A DNA stretch of 57,044 bases from Methylophaga sp. (GTDB lineage Bacteria; Pseudomonadota; Gammaproteobacteria; Nitrosococcales; Methylophagaceae). The position numbers were made by a program, and so were the translations under genes. The notes beneath the pieces were generated by a model. That model was given only the letters and a program-made list of their open reading frames with translations. It was not told the origin of the DNA and did no database searches. The DNA lies in assembly GCA_002706095.1 (NCBI GenBank), contig PAJP01000013.1, positions 1 to 57,044 of the forward strand, read 5' to 3'. Positions within the stretch are counted from its first letter, which is position 1, and every line of letters begins with the position of its first letter. Below are positions 38,734 through 48,264 of this stretch, in pieces.

Positions 38734-40998
38734 ATGTTAAGTAAAGAGCTCGAACAAACCCTCAGTCAGGCGTTTAATTATGCCCGCCAACGTGCTCATG
38801 AATTTCTTACCGTTGAGCATCTTCTGTTAGCGTTGCTGGAAAATGGCCAGGCATTAGCTGTGTTGAAAGCATGCGAAGTGGATATCACTGCTCTACGACA
38901 GGAATTAAGTGATTTTCTCGCTGATAATTTGCCGACACTTGCCGAAGACAGTGAACGTGAAACTCAACCGACATTGGCTTTTCAGCGTATTTTACAACGT
39001 GCCGTCATGCATGTTCAGTCTTCGGGTGGCACAGAGGTGACGGGGGCCAATGTTCTGGTATCCATCTTTTCTGAACAGCAGTCACAGGCTGTTTATCTGC
39101 TTCAGAAACAGGATGTTACTCGTCTGGATGTCGTTAATGCTATCAGTCATGGCGAAGTTGAAGATTCTGCCATGCACTCTGAGTCTGAAACCAAAGTAGA
39201 TAGCGACGAGGTGTCTGATGAAGATAAAAGTCCTTTAACGCTATATGCAGAAAATCTGAATGCTGCCGCCATCAAAGGTAAGATTGATCCCCTTGTTGGA
39301 CGTGCACATGAGTTAGAACGGACGCTACAAATCCTCTGTCGCCGCCGTAAAAACAATCCTCTATTCGTGGGTGAAGCTGGTGTCGGTAAAACAGCCCTTG
39401 CTGAAGGTCTGGCAAGACGGATTGTACATGGTGATGTGCCTGAAGTATTAGCTGAAACCACCATCTATTCATTAGACATGGGGGCGCTGGTCGCTGGTAC
39501 AAAATATCGTGGTGATTTTGAGAAACGCTTGAAAGCCTTGCTGCGTGAATTGAAAAAACAACCACATGCGATTTTGTTTATCGATGAAATCCATACCATG
39601 ATTGGTGCAGGCAGTGCGGGTAATAGCACGATGGATGCAGCGAACTTATTAAAACCACTATTAGCCAGTGGTGAACTGAAGTGTATTGGTTCGACAACCT
39701 ATCAGGAATATCGCGGTATTTTTGAGCATGATCGTGCTTTGGCTCGTCGTTTCCAGAAGATTGACTTGCCTGAGCCAAGTGTCTCCGAAACCATTGAAAT
39801 TCTTAAAGGGCTTAAACCTGGTCTGGAAGAACATCATAATGTTCGTTACTCCAATGCGGCTATTGAACAAGCCGCTGAGTTGGCTCATCGTCATATCAAT
39901 GATCGCTTCCTGCCAGACAAAGCCATTGATGTTTTAGATGAAGTGGGCGCTGCGCAACGTATTGCGCCAAAATCAAAACGTAAAAAATTGATTGGTGTGA
40001 ATGATGTGCAGGCTATTGTGGCTAAAATTGCCCGTATTCCTGCCAAAACGGTGTCCAATGCTGATAAAGATAATCTACGTAAGCTGGACGAAAACCTTAA
40101 ACGCGTTATCTTCGGACAGGATGAAGCGATTTCTGCTCTGGGTTCTGCGATTAAAATGGCCCGCTCAGGATTGGGGCATCCAGAAAAACCGACAGGTGCT
40201 TTCTTGTTTGCTGGTCCAACGGGTGTGGGTAAAACCGAAGTCACTCGTCAGTTAGCTCATAATCTGGGTGTGGATCTGATTCGTTTTGATATGTCGGAAT
40301 ATATGGAAAGTCATACTGTTTCCAGACTGATTGGTGCACCGCCTGGTTATGTCGGTTTTGATCAGGGGGGGCTGTTAACGGATGCCATCATCAAACAACC
40401 TCACGCAGTGCTGTTGTTGGATGAAATTGAGAAAGCGCATCCAGATGTGTTTAATCTGTTACTTCAAGTGATGGATCACGGCACGCTGACTGATAACAAT
40501 GGTCGTAAAGCGGATTTCCGTCACGTCGTATTAGTGATGACCAGTAATGCCGGTGCCGCTGAGATGAGTAAACCTTCCATTGGTTTCACCAAACAGGACA
40601 ATTTAACTTCTGACGGTAATGAAGCCCTGAAACGAACCTTCACGCCTGAGTTCCGTAACCGTCTTGATGGCATTATTCAATTCAAACCACTGGATAAAGA
40701 TGCCATTCTTCGAGTAGCTGATAAAGCGGTATTAGAGCTTGAAATGTTACTTGAAGATAAAAACGTCACTATCGAGGTGGATGATGCGGCTCGCCAATGG
40801 CTGGCTGACCATGGTTACGATGTTCAAATGGGGGCTCGTCCTATGGCCAGACTGGTTCAGGAGAAAATCAAACGACCACTGGCTGATGAATTGCTATTTG
40901 GACAACTAAGTCAGGGTGGGGGACATGTTCGTGTCACCCTAAAAGATGAAGATATTCATCTGGAAATGGACAGTGCAGCGGAGGCTGTCAAATCCTGA
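38734..40998 (+). CDS. clpA: ATP-dependent Clp protease ATPase subunit ClpA
   Basis: ClpA is the hexameric unfoldase of ClpAP. The 754 residues comprise the double Clp N domain (about 1-145), AAA-1 with GEAGVGKTAL near 213, and AAA-2 with GPTGVGKTEV near 493 and LLDEIEKAHPDV. The IGF tripeptide near residue 620 is the ClpP-docking loop. ATG 38734 is eight bases after AAGGTGG; a GTG at 38722 lies in the ribosome site. It lacks the ClpB middle domain. Confidence 0.97.
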   Translation: MLSKELEQTLSQAFNYARQRAHEFLTVEHLLLALLENGQALAVLKACEVDITALRQELSDFLADNLPTLAEDSERETQPTLAFQRILQRAVMHVQSSGGTEVTGANVLVSIFSEQQSQAVYLLQKQDVTRLDVVNAISHGEVEDSAMHSESETKVDSDEVSDEDKSPLTLYAENLNAAAIKGKIDPLVGRAHELERTLQILCRRRKNNPLFVGEAGVGKTALAEGLARRIVHGDVPEVLAETTIYSLDMGALVAGTKYRGDFEKRLKALLRELKKQPHAILFIDEIHTMIGAGSAGNSTMDAANLLKPLLASGELKCIGSTTYQEYRGIFEHDRALARRFQKIDLPEPSVSETIEILKGLKPGLEEHHNVRYSNAAIEQAAELAHRHINDRFLPDKAIDVLDEVGAAQRIAPKSKRKKLIGVNDVQAIVAKIARIPAKTVSNADKDNLRKLDENLKRVIFGQDEAISALGSAIKMARSGLGHPEKPTGAFLFAGPTGVGKTEVTRQLAHNLGVDLIRFDMSEYMESHTVSRLIGAPPGYVGFDQGGLLTDAIIKQPHAVLLLDEIEKAHPDVFNLLLQVMDHGTLTDNNGRKADFRHVVLVMTSNAGAAEMSKPSIGFTKQDNLTSDGNEALKRTFTPEFRNRLDGIIQFKPLDKDAILRVADKAVLELEMLLEDKNVTIEVDDAARQWLADHGYDVQMGARPMARLVQEKIKRPLADELLFGQLSQGGGHVRVTLKDEDIHLEMDSAAEAVKS

Positions 40999-41021
40999 TT
41001 GATCCGTTCAAAATAGTGAAA

Positions 41022-41060
41022 TAAAAAAAGCCCGGTAGTGTTCACTACCGGGCTTTTTGT
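41022..41060. terminator. Bidirectional terminator after clpA
   Basis: AGCCCGGTAGTG at 41029-41040 pairs with CACTACCGGGCT at 41043-41054 around TT, flanked by an A-run and a T-run. It ends clpA and can also end the minus-strand B12 operon 282 bp further along its direction. Confidence 0.9.
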
Positions 41061-41096
41061 TTTGTACTGGTCATTACTCTATGTCAACACTTTTCT

Positions 41097-41310
41097 ACAG
41101 AGTTATACACTTGTCTTTTTTCTGTCATGCTTTTATTAAAAAGTTCCCCTAAGCGACTGATTTTTAATGCAGGCTTTATAACTTACTGATTTTAAAAGAT
41201 AAAATTATATGGTTATTTTTTAACCATTTCGAGAAGAGCCCTTGTACGAGAGGCACTTAGAGAGTAACTCCAAACTTAATCACAGAGTTATCCACAGAAA
41301 ATGTGAGTAA
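41097..41310. other. DnaA-box-like repeats flanking an AT-rich core
   Basis: The 14-mer ACAGAGTTAT(A/C)CAC occurs at 41097-41110 and 41282-41295. It holds a perfect DnaA box TTATCCACA at 41288-41296 and TTATACACT at 41103-41111, one base off TTATACACA. A weaker inverted box lies at 41302-41310. Between them, 41186-41225 is extremely AT-rich, and AATCACAGAGTTA at 41277-41289 is close to an IHF site. The gap lies between convergent gene ends, where no promoter is needed. No gene is seen. Confidence 0.5.
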
Positions 41311-41342
41311 CTTTACAGTTATATGACAGCACAAAAAGGTGC

Positions 41343-41951
41343 TTATAACTCGATACCTTTCTGTGCTTTTATACCGGCCCGAAATGCATGTTTAACATCC
41401 TCAATACGACTCACGGTATCGGCGGCTTCTATGACACTGTCAGGAGCACCTCTGCCCGTAATAATGACATGTTGCATGTCAGGTCGTTGTGCAATGTCAT
41501 TCAACACTGTTTCTGCATTGAGATATTTCATTTTTAAGACGATGTTCAATTCATCTAATAACACCACATCAATGTCTGGATCGTTGAGCATGGCTTTGCA
41601 GACTTCCCAGCCTTTTTCTGCAGATGCAATGTCTTGCTCAAGGTTTTGGGTTTCCCAGGTAAACCCATCACCGACCACATGGTAGGACACTTCTTCAGGA
41701 AAACGACGAAAAAAGGATTCTTCGCCTGTGCTGAATGCACCTTTGATAAACTGAACTACGCCGACTTTCATATTATGACCGAGCGCTCTTGCCACCATAC
41801 CAAAGCCTGATGAGCTCTTACCTTTACCGTTACCCGTAATAACTAATAACAGGCCTTTGTCTTTTTCTGCTTTTTGAATTTTTTCATCGACCACACTTTT
41901 ATGGCGTTGCATACGTTTTTTATGACGTTCACTTTTTTCAGTATCAGACAT
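41343..41951 (-). CDS. cobO: Cob(I)yrinic acid a,c-diamide adenosyltransferase
   Basis: CobO (BtuR/CobA type) attaches the adenosyl group to cobalt of the corrin ring. The 202-residue protein has the P-loop ITGNGKGKSSSGFG near 38-51, VQFIKG near 67 and DELNIVLK near 132. It is the last gene of the ten-gene B12 operon; cobS ends 9 bp upstream. The basic N-terminus (RHKKRMQRHK) is normal for the family. Confidence 0.94.
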   Translation of the reverse strand: MSDTEKSERHKKRMQRHKSVVDEKIQKAEKDKGLLLVITGNGKGKSSSGFGMVARALGHNMKVGVVQFIKGAFSTGEESFFRRFPEEVSYHVVGDGFTWETQNLEQDIASAEKGWEVCKAMLNDPDIDVVLLDELNIVLKMKYLNAETVLNDIAQRPDMQHVIITGRGAPDSVIEAADTVSRIEDVKHAFRAGIKAQKGIEL

Positions 41952-41960
41952 TGGACGTTC

Positions 41961-42683
41961 CTAAAACACAATTAAAAAGAATAGAAAGCTGATTTCCAGC
42001 AATTCGACCATCGCGCCGGCAGTATCACCAGTAAAGCCATCCAAACGATGCTCCATCGCGTATCGAAGTAATAAGAATACGATCAAACCCAGTAACAGCG
42101 GCGTGAAACCAAGACAGAAAAAAGCAATGAGGGTAGTGATTCCCAGCATCCACTTCACTTGATTTACAGGTAGATAGTGTTTTAATACTGCACCGATGCC
42201 GTTGGGTCTGACGTAGTCAGTCGTGAGAAATAATAAAGGCATCGCTGTTCTAGCGAGGATAATGCTCCAGATTAATGCATGAATTTGGCCTGAAGAAATA
42301 ACGATTTCCAACAAGGCCAGTTTGAGTAATAAGGTTAATCCCAGGACCACCACGGCAATCGGACCGGCTGCAGGATCTTTCATAATCGCCAGCGTACGCT
42401 GTTTGCTGCCGATACCACCCAGCCAGGCATCAGCTGAGTCAGCAAGACCATCTATATGTAAACCGCCCGTCAACAATACCCAGACGGTCAGTAATAAAGC
42501 GGCGCTGAGTAAACTATAGGAAACGGGTAAAACAGATACGACAGCAGATAAAATGAATCCGATAATCAAGCCAACTAGCGGATAAAAAACTAAAGAGCGA
42601 CCAAGCTGTTGTTTAGTTGCGTTCGTATAACTGACAGGAATAATGGTGAGAAATTGTAGGGCTATTTGAAACGATAACCACAT
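41961..42683 (-). CDS. cobS: Adenosylcobinamide-GDP ribazoletransferase CobS
   Basis: CobS joins adenosylcobinamide-GDP and alpha-ribazole to form the nucleotide loop. The 240-residue inner-membrane protein has about six helices, with the family segment GGLHIDGLADSADAW near 73-87, whose acidic residues bind Mg2+. It shares one base with the cobT stop. Confidence 0.94.
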   Translation of the reverse strand: MWLSFQIALQFLTIIPVSYTNATKQQLGRSLVFYPLVGLIIGFILSAVVSVLPVSYSLLSAALLLTVWVLLTGGLHIDGLADSADAWLGGIGSKQRTLAIMKDPAAGPIAVVVLGLTLLLKLALLEIVISSGQIHALIWSIILARTAMPLLFLTTDYVRPNGIGAVLKHYLPVNQVKWMLGITTLIAFFCLGFTPLLLGLIVFLLLRYAMEHRLDGFTGDTAGAMVELLEISFLFFLIVF

Positions 42684-43744
42684 TATTTGTCTCCTTTACT
42701 GATGTTGGCTTGTTCGAATGTGGCCATACCATTGTGTAACAGACAGGCTTGGCGAAGAAGGGGAACCACCACCGCTGCACCACTGCCTTCACCTAGACGC
42801 ATACCTAGTTTGAGTAATGGTTCAGCGTTTAAGGCCCCTAAAACAACTTGATGGCCAGGCTCAGCGCTTTGATGACTGTATATAAACCAATCTTTGCAGC
42901 CAGCTTGTATTTTCTCTGCTATTAATGCTGCCACTGTACTGATAAAACCATCTATCAGTACCGGGATACCTTGTTTAGCACACGTCAGATAGGCACCCAC
43001 CATTGCGGCGATTTCGAAACCTCCCAAGGTTTGCAATACGATTAACGCATCCTTGTCGAGCTGCGCGGTATGTTGCTCAAGTGCTCGCCGAATAACGTTT
43101 AATTTGTGTTGAACACCTTGTTGATCCAGTCCTGTGCCGGGACCGACTAAGTCTGCAGGGTCACATGCTAGTAAAACAGAGGCTAAAGCTGTGGCAGCAG
43201 TGGTATTACCAATACCCATTTCACCGGCAATGTAGATTTGCGTATTTTCAATATCACTGAATACATTATCACGGCCAATTAATAGTGCCTGCTGGCATTG
43301 CTGCTCAGTCATAGCCGAGCTCTGGCAAAAATTAGCGGTACCCGCATCGATACGTTTATCTAGTACACCTAGAATTTCTTCTAATGCTTCCACAGTACCA
43401 ACATTGATCACATCGAGCTTTGCCATCAATTCCTGAGCTAATACACTGATAGCGGCACCGCCATTGGCAAAGTTTCTGATCATCGCGGCAGTGACAGACT
43501 GAGGGAAGGCTGAAACACCTTCAGCCATGACGCCATGGTCTGCAGCATAAACAGTGATATGCACATGCGTCAGGTCAGGGATTTCACTGGCTTGTAAACT
43601 CGCTATTTTGACGGCTAAGTTTTCCAGCTGACCGAGGGAACCTGGCGGTTTAGTCAACTGCTGCTGACGTGCTAATGCTTTTTGTTCATGCGTCTTATCT
43701 ACCGCCTTAACAGGTTGTTTGAGCCATTCAGCGAAGTTGTTCAT
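42683..43744 (-). CDS. cobT: Nicotinate-nucleotide:DMB phosphoribosyltransferase CobT
   Basis: CobT activates 5,6-dimethylbenzimidazole to alpha-ribazole phosphate. The 353-residue protein has KPPGSLGQLE near 33, YAADHGV near 68, GEMGIGNTTAA near 175 and the catalytic Glu in LGEGSGAAV near 318. Its start lies 17 bp inside cobU. With bluB in the same operon, the base is made and used together. Confidence 0.95.
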   Translation of the reverse strand: MNNFAEWLKQPVKAVDKTHEQKALARQQQLTKPPGSLGQLENLAVKIASLQASEIPDLTHVHITVYAADHGVMAEGVSAFPQSVTAAMIRNFANGGAAISVLAQELMAKLDVINVGTVEALEEILGVLDKRIDAGTANFCQSSAMTEQQCQQALLIGRDNVFSDIENTQIYIAGEMGIGNTTAATALASVLLACDPADLVGPGTGLDQQGVQHKLNVIRRALEQHTAQLDKDALIVLQTLGGFEIAAMVGAYLTCAKQGIPVLIDGFISTVAALIAEKIQAGCKDWFIYSHQSAEPGHQVVLGALNAEPLLKLGMRLGEGSGAAVVVPLLRQACLLHNGMATFEQANISKGDK

Positions 43745-44258
43745 GCAGTTGTCCTTTTAAAATATGAGGTAAACCTGCCACGGTTAAGATAACGTTATCG
43801 CTGATTTTGGCGATACGTTGATGTAAAACACCGGCCTCATCACAATAACGACGCGTTAAGTCCCCCAGAGGCATCACGCCCATATTGGTTTCATTACTGA
43901 CCATAATGATGTGTTTATCAGAGGTTTGCAGCGTATCCAAAAAAGCGGATATCTGTTCTGTTAGAAGATCGTCTTCAGCTAATAAAAGATTGGTCAGCCA
44001 AAGCGTTAAACAATCTACAAGCATGACGTCAGTTGTGGCTTTTTTTATGGCATCCGCAAGATACAGCGGCTGCTCAATGGTTGGCCAGTTGTCTGGTCTT
44101 TGCTGCTGGTGCTGTTTGATCCGCTTTGCCATTTCATCATCCTGCGCCTGCGCTGTAGCAATATAGGTGACGGATTCACTTGTGGTAGCTGCCCATTGTT
44201 CCGCTAAGCGGCTTTTACCTGATTTTGTGCCACCAAGGATTAACGTCGTTGTCATCAT
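43728..44258 (-). CDS. cobU: Adenosylcobinamide kinase/guanylyltransferase CobU
   Basis: CobU phosphorylates adenosylcobinamide and then adds GMP, preparing it for CobS. The 176-residue protein has the P-loop [14 protein letters not shown] near 6-19, YIATAQ near 33, DCLTLWLTN near 82 and the [11 protein letters not shown] segment near 118. The ATG at 44258 overlaps the cobQ stop (ATGA). It is CobP in the Pseudomonas naming. Confidence 0.94.
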   Translation of the reverse strand: MMTTTLILGGTKSGKSRLAEQWAATTSESVTYIATAQAQDDEMAKRIKQHQQQRPDNWPTIEQPLYLADAIKKATTDVMLVDCLTLWLTNLLLAEDDLLTEQISAFLDTLQTSDKHIIMVSNETNMGVMPLGDLTRRYCDEAGVLHQRIAKISDNVILTVAGLPHILKGQLHEQLR

Positions 44259-45718
44259 GCGCCCTCAAGTATCTGCATCAACTTATCCGTATCAATATGT
44301 GTAGCTACCATTTCTGCCAGTTTATTGATGTCATTTTCACGAAGTTGCCAATAATCAACAGATTCAACATTATCAAGACCTGCCCAACTCAATAACGCTT
44401 TTGCTGCTTCATCTTGTTCAAATAAACCATGCAGATAGGTGCCGATAATCTGTTTGTCATCACTGATGGCACCATCTGGACCATGTGACAGATGTACAAG
44501 AGGCGATTTCAATGCGTTTCCTGTGCTGATACCCGCATGTATCTCATAACCTGAAATAGTGACAGGCGCATTATTGATAAGTAATTGCCCCTGATTTTGT
44601 CGTAATGTTTTATGGCCAGCCAATGTTGTTTCCATATTCAATAGACCAAGACCATCACTGCTACCAGGCTGACTTTCAATGCCATTCGGGTCATGAATTA
44701 GTCTGCCCAACATTTGAAAACCACCACAGATACCCAACACTTTGCCACCATAACGACAGTGTTTCTGAATCGCTTCAGACCAGCCCTGAGTTATCAGCCA
44801 GTCCAAATCTGCTCTGACATGTTTGCTGCCAGGCAAAATAATTAGATCGGCTGCCGGAATAGGCTCGTCTGGTCCAATAAACTGTAAATTGACTTGTGGA
44901 TGTAATCTAAGTGGGTCGAAATCAGTGTGATTGCTGATGCGTGGTAACACGGGAACAATAATATTGAGCTGTTTTTTCGAAGACGTGATTTGCTGCGTAT
45001 TGACGGCATCTTCAGCTTCTAAATGCAGACCATGCAAATAGGGCAACACGCCTAGCACCAGTTTACCCGTTTTTTGTTCCAGCCAGTCCAGACCTGGTTG
45101 CAATAAGCTAATATCTCCGCGAAAGCGATTAATAATAAAGCCTTTAATACGTGCCTGTTCTGACTCAGATAAACACGATAATGTGCCGACCAAGTGAGCA
45201 AACACACCGCCACGATCAATATCAGCAATCAAAATGACCGGACAATCAACCGCTTCAGCAAAGCCCATATTGGCGATGTCTCGATCACGTAAATTGATCT
45301 CTGCCGGCGAACCTGCACCTTCAACCACCACCAGATCATAATTGGATTCAAGTCGGTGATGTGAGTCCAGAACGGCTTGCATCGCTATTGGCTTATAGTC
45401 ATGGTAAAAGCGCGCTTCCATATTAGCGACAGCTTTACCATGGATAATGACTTGAGCACCGGAATCACTATTAGGTTTGAGTAATACCGGGTTCATATCA
45501 ATATGCGGCGCCAGATGACAGGCTTGTGCTTGTACTGCCTGAGCCCGGCCAATCTCTCCTCCTTCAGCAGTCACCGCGCTATTGAGTGCCATATTTTGTG
45601 GTTTGAACGGTGCAACACGATAATTCTGCTGCACAAACCAACGACATAAGGCGGTGACCAACGTGCTTTTGCCTGCATCGGATGTGGTGCCCTGAATCAT
45701 CAATGTTTTCTGTTTCAT
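44255..45718 (-). CDS. cobQ: Cobyric acid synthase CobQ
   Basis: CobQ (CbiP) amidates four side chains of adenosylcobyrinate a,c-diamide. The 487-residue protein has an N-terminal P-loop-like [10 protein letters not shown] near 8-17 and a C-terminal glutamine amidotransferase domain with the nucleophile Cys in [10 protein letters not shown] near 333. ATG 45718 gives the family N-terminus and overlaps the upstream stop by 4 bp; the frame is open to 45763 inside cobC. Confidence 0.95.
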   Translation of the reverse strand: MKQKTLMIQGTTSDAGKSTLVTALCRWFVQQNYRVAPFKPQNMALNSAVTAEGGEIGRAQAVQAQACHLAPHIDMNPVLLKPNSDSGAQVIIHGKAVANMEARFYHDYKPIAMQAVLDSHHRLESNYDLVVVEGAGSPAEINLRDRDIANMGFAEAVDCPVILIADIDRGGVFAHLVGTLSCLSESEQARIKGFIINRFRGDISLLQPGLDWLEQKTGKLVLGVLPYLHGLHLEAEDAVNTQQITSSKKQLNIIVPVLPRISNHTDFDPLRLHPQVNLQFIGPDEPIPAADLIILPGSKHVRADLDWLITQGWSEAIQKHCRYGGKVLGICGGFQMLGRLIHDPNGIESQPGSSDGLGLLNMETTLAGHKTLRQNQGQLLINNAPVTISGYEIHAGISTGNALKSPLVHLSHGPDGAISDDKQIIGTYLHGLFEQDEAAKALLSWAGLDNVESVDYWQLRENDINKLAEMVATHIDTDKLMQILEGA

Positions 45719-46704
45719 AACACTTCTCTCAGGGATTGCAGGGCTTTTTCCAGTTGCTGCCATTGCTGTTCATTGGCCGGTAAACCAAAACGCAAACTGG
45801 CAGGGGAGGTAAATAAGCGGGTCAGTACGGCTTGTTTTGCCAGATGTTCATGAATGTCGCTGGCGGCAGGATGCATCACCCATTGAAATAAATCAGTGCT
45901 GCCTGTGGGACTGAGCTTATAAGTGCTAAGCAACTGAGCTAAACGTTGAGACTGGTTTTGCAGTTGTTGAATGGTACGCTGCTGCCAGTCAGTATCCTTG
46001 AGTGCCTTTGTGGTGATAAAACGTGATGCAGTAGCAATGGGCCAGGGGCCAAGATGCTCTTCGACTTTATCCAGAATTGATTGTTCGGCGATTAAAAAGC
46101 CAACGCGACAACCTGCCAGACCAAAGAATTTGCCTATCGATCTCAGAATAAGTAGTCCGGGCATGGCCGGTAGGTTACAAAGACTTTTCTCGGGTGTTGT
46201 ATCAATAAAAGCTTCATCAATGACTAGCCAGCCATCACCTTGTTGTAATTGCTGATGCCAGTTTAATAGCTGTTCTTTACTATATCGTCTGCCACTTGGA
46301 TTGGTTGGGTTGATAATAATCAACACATCCGTATGGGCAATCACAGAATCAATCTCTTCATGAGCAATTGCTTGAACATCGTGCCCGGCTTTTTGCCAAC
46401 TATAGGCATGCTCTGCATAGCAAGGGTCTATCACTTTTACTCTGCATGGCCCACGTAACTGTGGTAAAAACTGTATAGCCGCCTGACTGCCGGGAAGGGC
46501 GATTAAAGATGGATTACCGTAATACTCTGCTGCCGAGTTGAGTAAATCATCATCTTGATCTGGTAAACGGGTCCAGACAGATTCGGGTAATGCCGGAATG
46601 GGCCAGCCATTGGGATTGATCCCGGTGGATAAATCCAGCCAATGCTGGTGGGCGATACCATATTTTTTAATGTAGTGATTGAGTTTGCCACCATGCTCAA
46701 GCAT
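45715..46704 (-). CDS. cobC: Threonine-phosphate decarboxylase
   Basis: This PLP enzyme makes (R)-1-amino-2-propanol phosphate, the linker of the B12 nucleotide loop. The 329-residue protein has HGG at the start, [12 protein letters not shown] near 23, INPTNPSGR near 130 and the PLP lysine in [13 protein letters not shown] near 190. The same enzyme is CobD in Salmonella. It overlaps both neighbours. Confidence 0.9.
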   Translation of the reverse strand: MLEHGGKLNHYIKKYGIAHQHWLDLSTGINPNGWPIPALPESVWTRLPDQDDDLLNSAAEYYGNPSLIALPGSQAAIQFLPQLRGPCRVKVIDPCYAEHAYSWQKAGHDVQAIAHEEIDSVIAHTDVLIIINPTNPSGRRYSKEQLLNWHQQLQQGDGWLVIDEAFIDTTPEKSLCNLPAMPGLLILRSIGKFFGLAGCRVGFLIAEQSILDKVEEHLGPWPIATASRFITTKALKDTDWQQRTIQQLQNQSQRLAQLLSTYKLSPTGSTDLFQWVMHPAASDIHEHLAKQAVLTRLFTSPASLRFGLPANEQQWQQLEKALQSLREVL

Positions 46705-47605
46705 AGCTGATACCTGTAATGATAGTGATGACGGCTATCCACAACAACAGACTATCCGTGACTAGATGTAAGGCCCGAGGAATATCATCTGCATTGGCTT
46801 CGCGATTTAAGCCAAGCGTTGGACGATCGTGCCAAACACCGTGATAACGTGCCTGGCCACCCAGCTCTATTTCCAGCGCTCCGGCACCTGCCGCCATCAC
46901 CGGGCCAGCATTGGGACTATCCCATCGTTTAGCTTGCTGTCTCCAGCAATGTAGTCCAGAGCGGACATTGCCTACCAGTGCATAACTGAGCGCCGTTAAT
47001 CGTGCCGGAATATAATTCATTAGGTCGTCAATACGCGCGGCAGCACGACCGAAATAGAGATAACGGTCAGTTTTATATCCCCACATAGCATCCAATGTAT
47101 TACTCAGTCGGTAAATAACGACACCGGGAAGGCCCGCCACAATAAACCAGAACAAAGCTGAAAAAATGGCATCGGCGCCATTTTCTAATACCGATTCGAT
47201 ACTGGCTTTAGGAATATGTAATGTTTCTCTGTCACGGCTGACGATGTAACTGGTCAAGGTTTTTGCTTGTTCAATATCGCCTTGTTTTAATGAAGTGATA
47301 ATCGGTGTCACATGATCGTATAAGCTACGATGACCAATACAGAGGTAGAGTACGATAACGCTGAATATCAGGTTAAGTGATGGAATGTCACTGATACAAT
47401 AGGCGATAAAAGCAAAAGGGGCGACCAGCACTAACCAGCCTAGCAGTCCTTTAATAAACTGCTTTTTAATGCCGTCATTAGCGTTGTACAGTCTGTTTTC
47501 AATGTGTTTGGTGAGTTGACCAAAACCCACAAGCGGGTGACGACGTGTTGGTTCACCGAGTAACCAATCAAGCAATAAAGCAAGAATAATAAACAGTAAG
47601 GTCAT
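46697..47605 (-). CDS. cbiB: Adenosylcobinamide-phosphate synthase CbiB
   Basis: CbiB (CobD in Pseudomonas) is an inner-membrane enzyme that attaches aminopropanol phosphate to adenosylcobyric acid. The 302-residue protein has about five helices, the N-terminal LLDWLLGEPTRRHPLVGFG near 10-28, SRDRETL near 125 and the C-terminal GGQARYHGVWHDRPTLG. It overlaps cobC by 8 bp and bluB by 4 bp. Confidence 0.94.
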   Translation of the reverse strand: MTLLFIILALLLDWLLGEPTRRHPLVGFGQLTKHIENRLYNANDGIKKQFIKGLLGWLVLVAPFAFIAYCISDIPSLNLIFSVIVLYLCIGHRSLYDHVTPIITSLKQGDIEQAKTLTSYIVSRDRETLHIPKASIESVLENGADAIFSALFWFIVAGLPGVVIYRLSNTLDAMWGYKTDRYLYFGRAAARIDDLMNYIPARLTALSYALVGNVRSGLHCWRQQAKRWDSPNAGPVMAAGAGALEIELGGQARYHGVWHDRPTLGLNREANADDIPRALHLVTDSLLLWIAVITIITGISYA

Positions 47606-48264
47606 AAACTGGCCGGTTTATCCCAGTGGTTTTCATATAAAACAGAGTCAAGTTCAATGCCCTGGCGCCAGTTTTCCATTTGTAGCATCGGCTCTGGATA
47701 AAACTCATTAACATGACCCAGGCACAGAATGGCGACAGGGGAGGCACCTGAAGGCAGCTTGAGTAAGTCTGCCAATGCTTCTGGTTCAAAAATAGATACC
47801 CAGCCCATACCCAGACCTTCGACTCTGGCGGCCAGCCACATGTTCTGAATGGCACAGGAAACAGAGGCCAAATCCATATTCGGCATGGTTCTCCTGCCAA
47901 AGATATGTTCTTCACGTTTATCGCATAGGGCGACAACCAGGATTTCAGCACAATTATCCATGCCCTCGACTTTTAAACGCATAAACTCATCTTCACGTTC
48001 GTTCATCGCTTTGGCCGTTTCTATGCGTTCTTTTTCGACCAGGGCTTTTATCTTTTCACGAATAATGGAATCAGTAATTCGAATAATTCGCCAGGGTTGC
48101 ATCAGACCAACGCTTGGGGCTTGGTGTGCGGCCATTAATAAACGTTTTAGCTGTTCCGGTGCAACAGGATCAGGTCGAAAGTGACGCATATCCCGGCGCT
48201 CGGCTATTGCCCTGTAAACCGCTTCTTGTTCTGCTCTTGAAAATTGATGAGGGGAATCACTCAT
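47602..48264 (-). CDS. bluB: 5,6-dimethylbenzimidazole synthase BluB
   Basis: BluB cuts reduced FMN with oxygen to yield DMB, the lower ligand of B12. The 220-residue flavin-reductase-fold protein has RRDMRHF near 25, AAHQAPSVGLMQPWR near 47-61 (with the Ser typical of BluB) and GWVSIFEP near 160. ATG 48264 overlaps the cobB stop (ATGA); the frame is open four codons further. It implies aerobic DMB synthesis. Confidence 0.92.
   Translation of the reverse strand: MSDSPHQFSRAEQEAVYRAIAERRDMRHFRPDPVAPEQLKRLLMAAHQAPSVGLMQPWRIIRITDSIIREKIKALVEKERIETAKAMNEREDEFMRLKVEGMDNCAEILVVALCDKREEHIFGRRTMPNMDLASVSCAIQNMWLAARVEGLGMGWVSIFEPEALADLLKLPSGASPVAILCLGHVNEFYPEPMLQMENWRQGIELDSVLYENHWDKPASL

Noticed and set aside
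41061-41342. Chromosomal origin of replication
   Set aside because: The DnaA boxes are suggestive, but dnaA, dnaN, mnmG and rpmH are absent, the genes converge on it, and there are only one perfect and two weak boxes. I report it as a DnaA-box region, not as oriC.
41323-41685. 120-codon open frame on plus before and into cobO
   Set aside because: It is the antisense of cobO, which has full family motifs; no ribosome site or recognisable domain.
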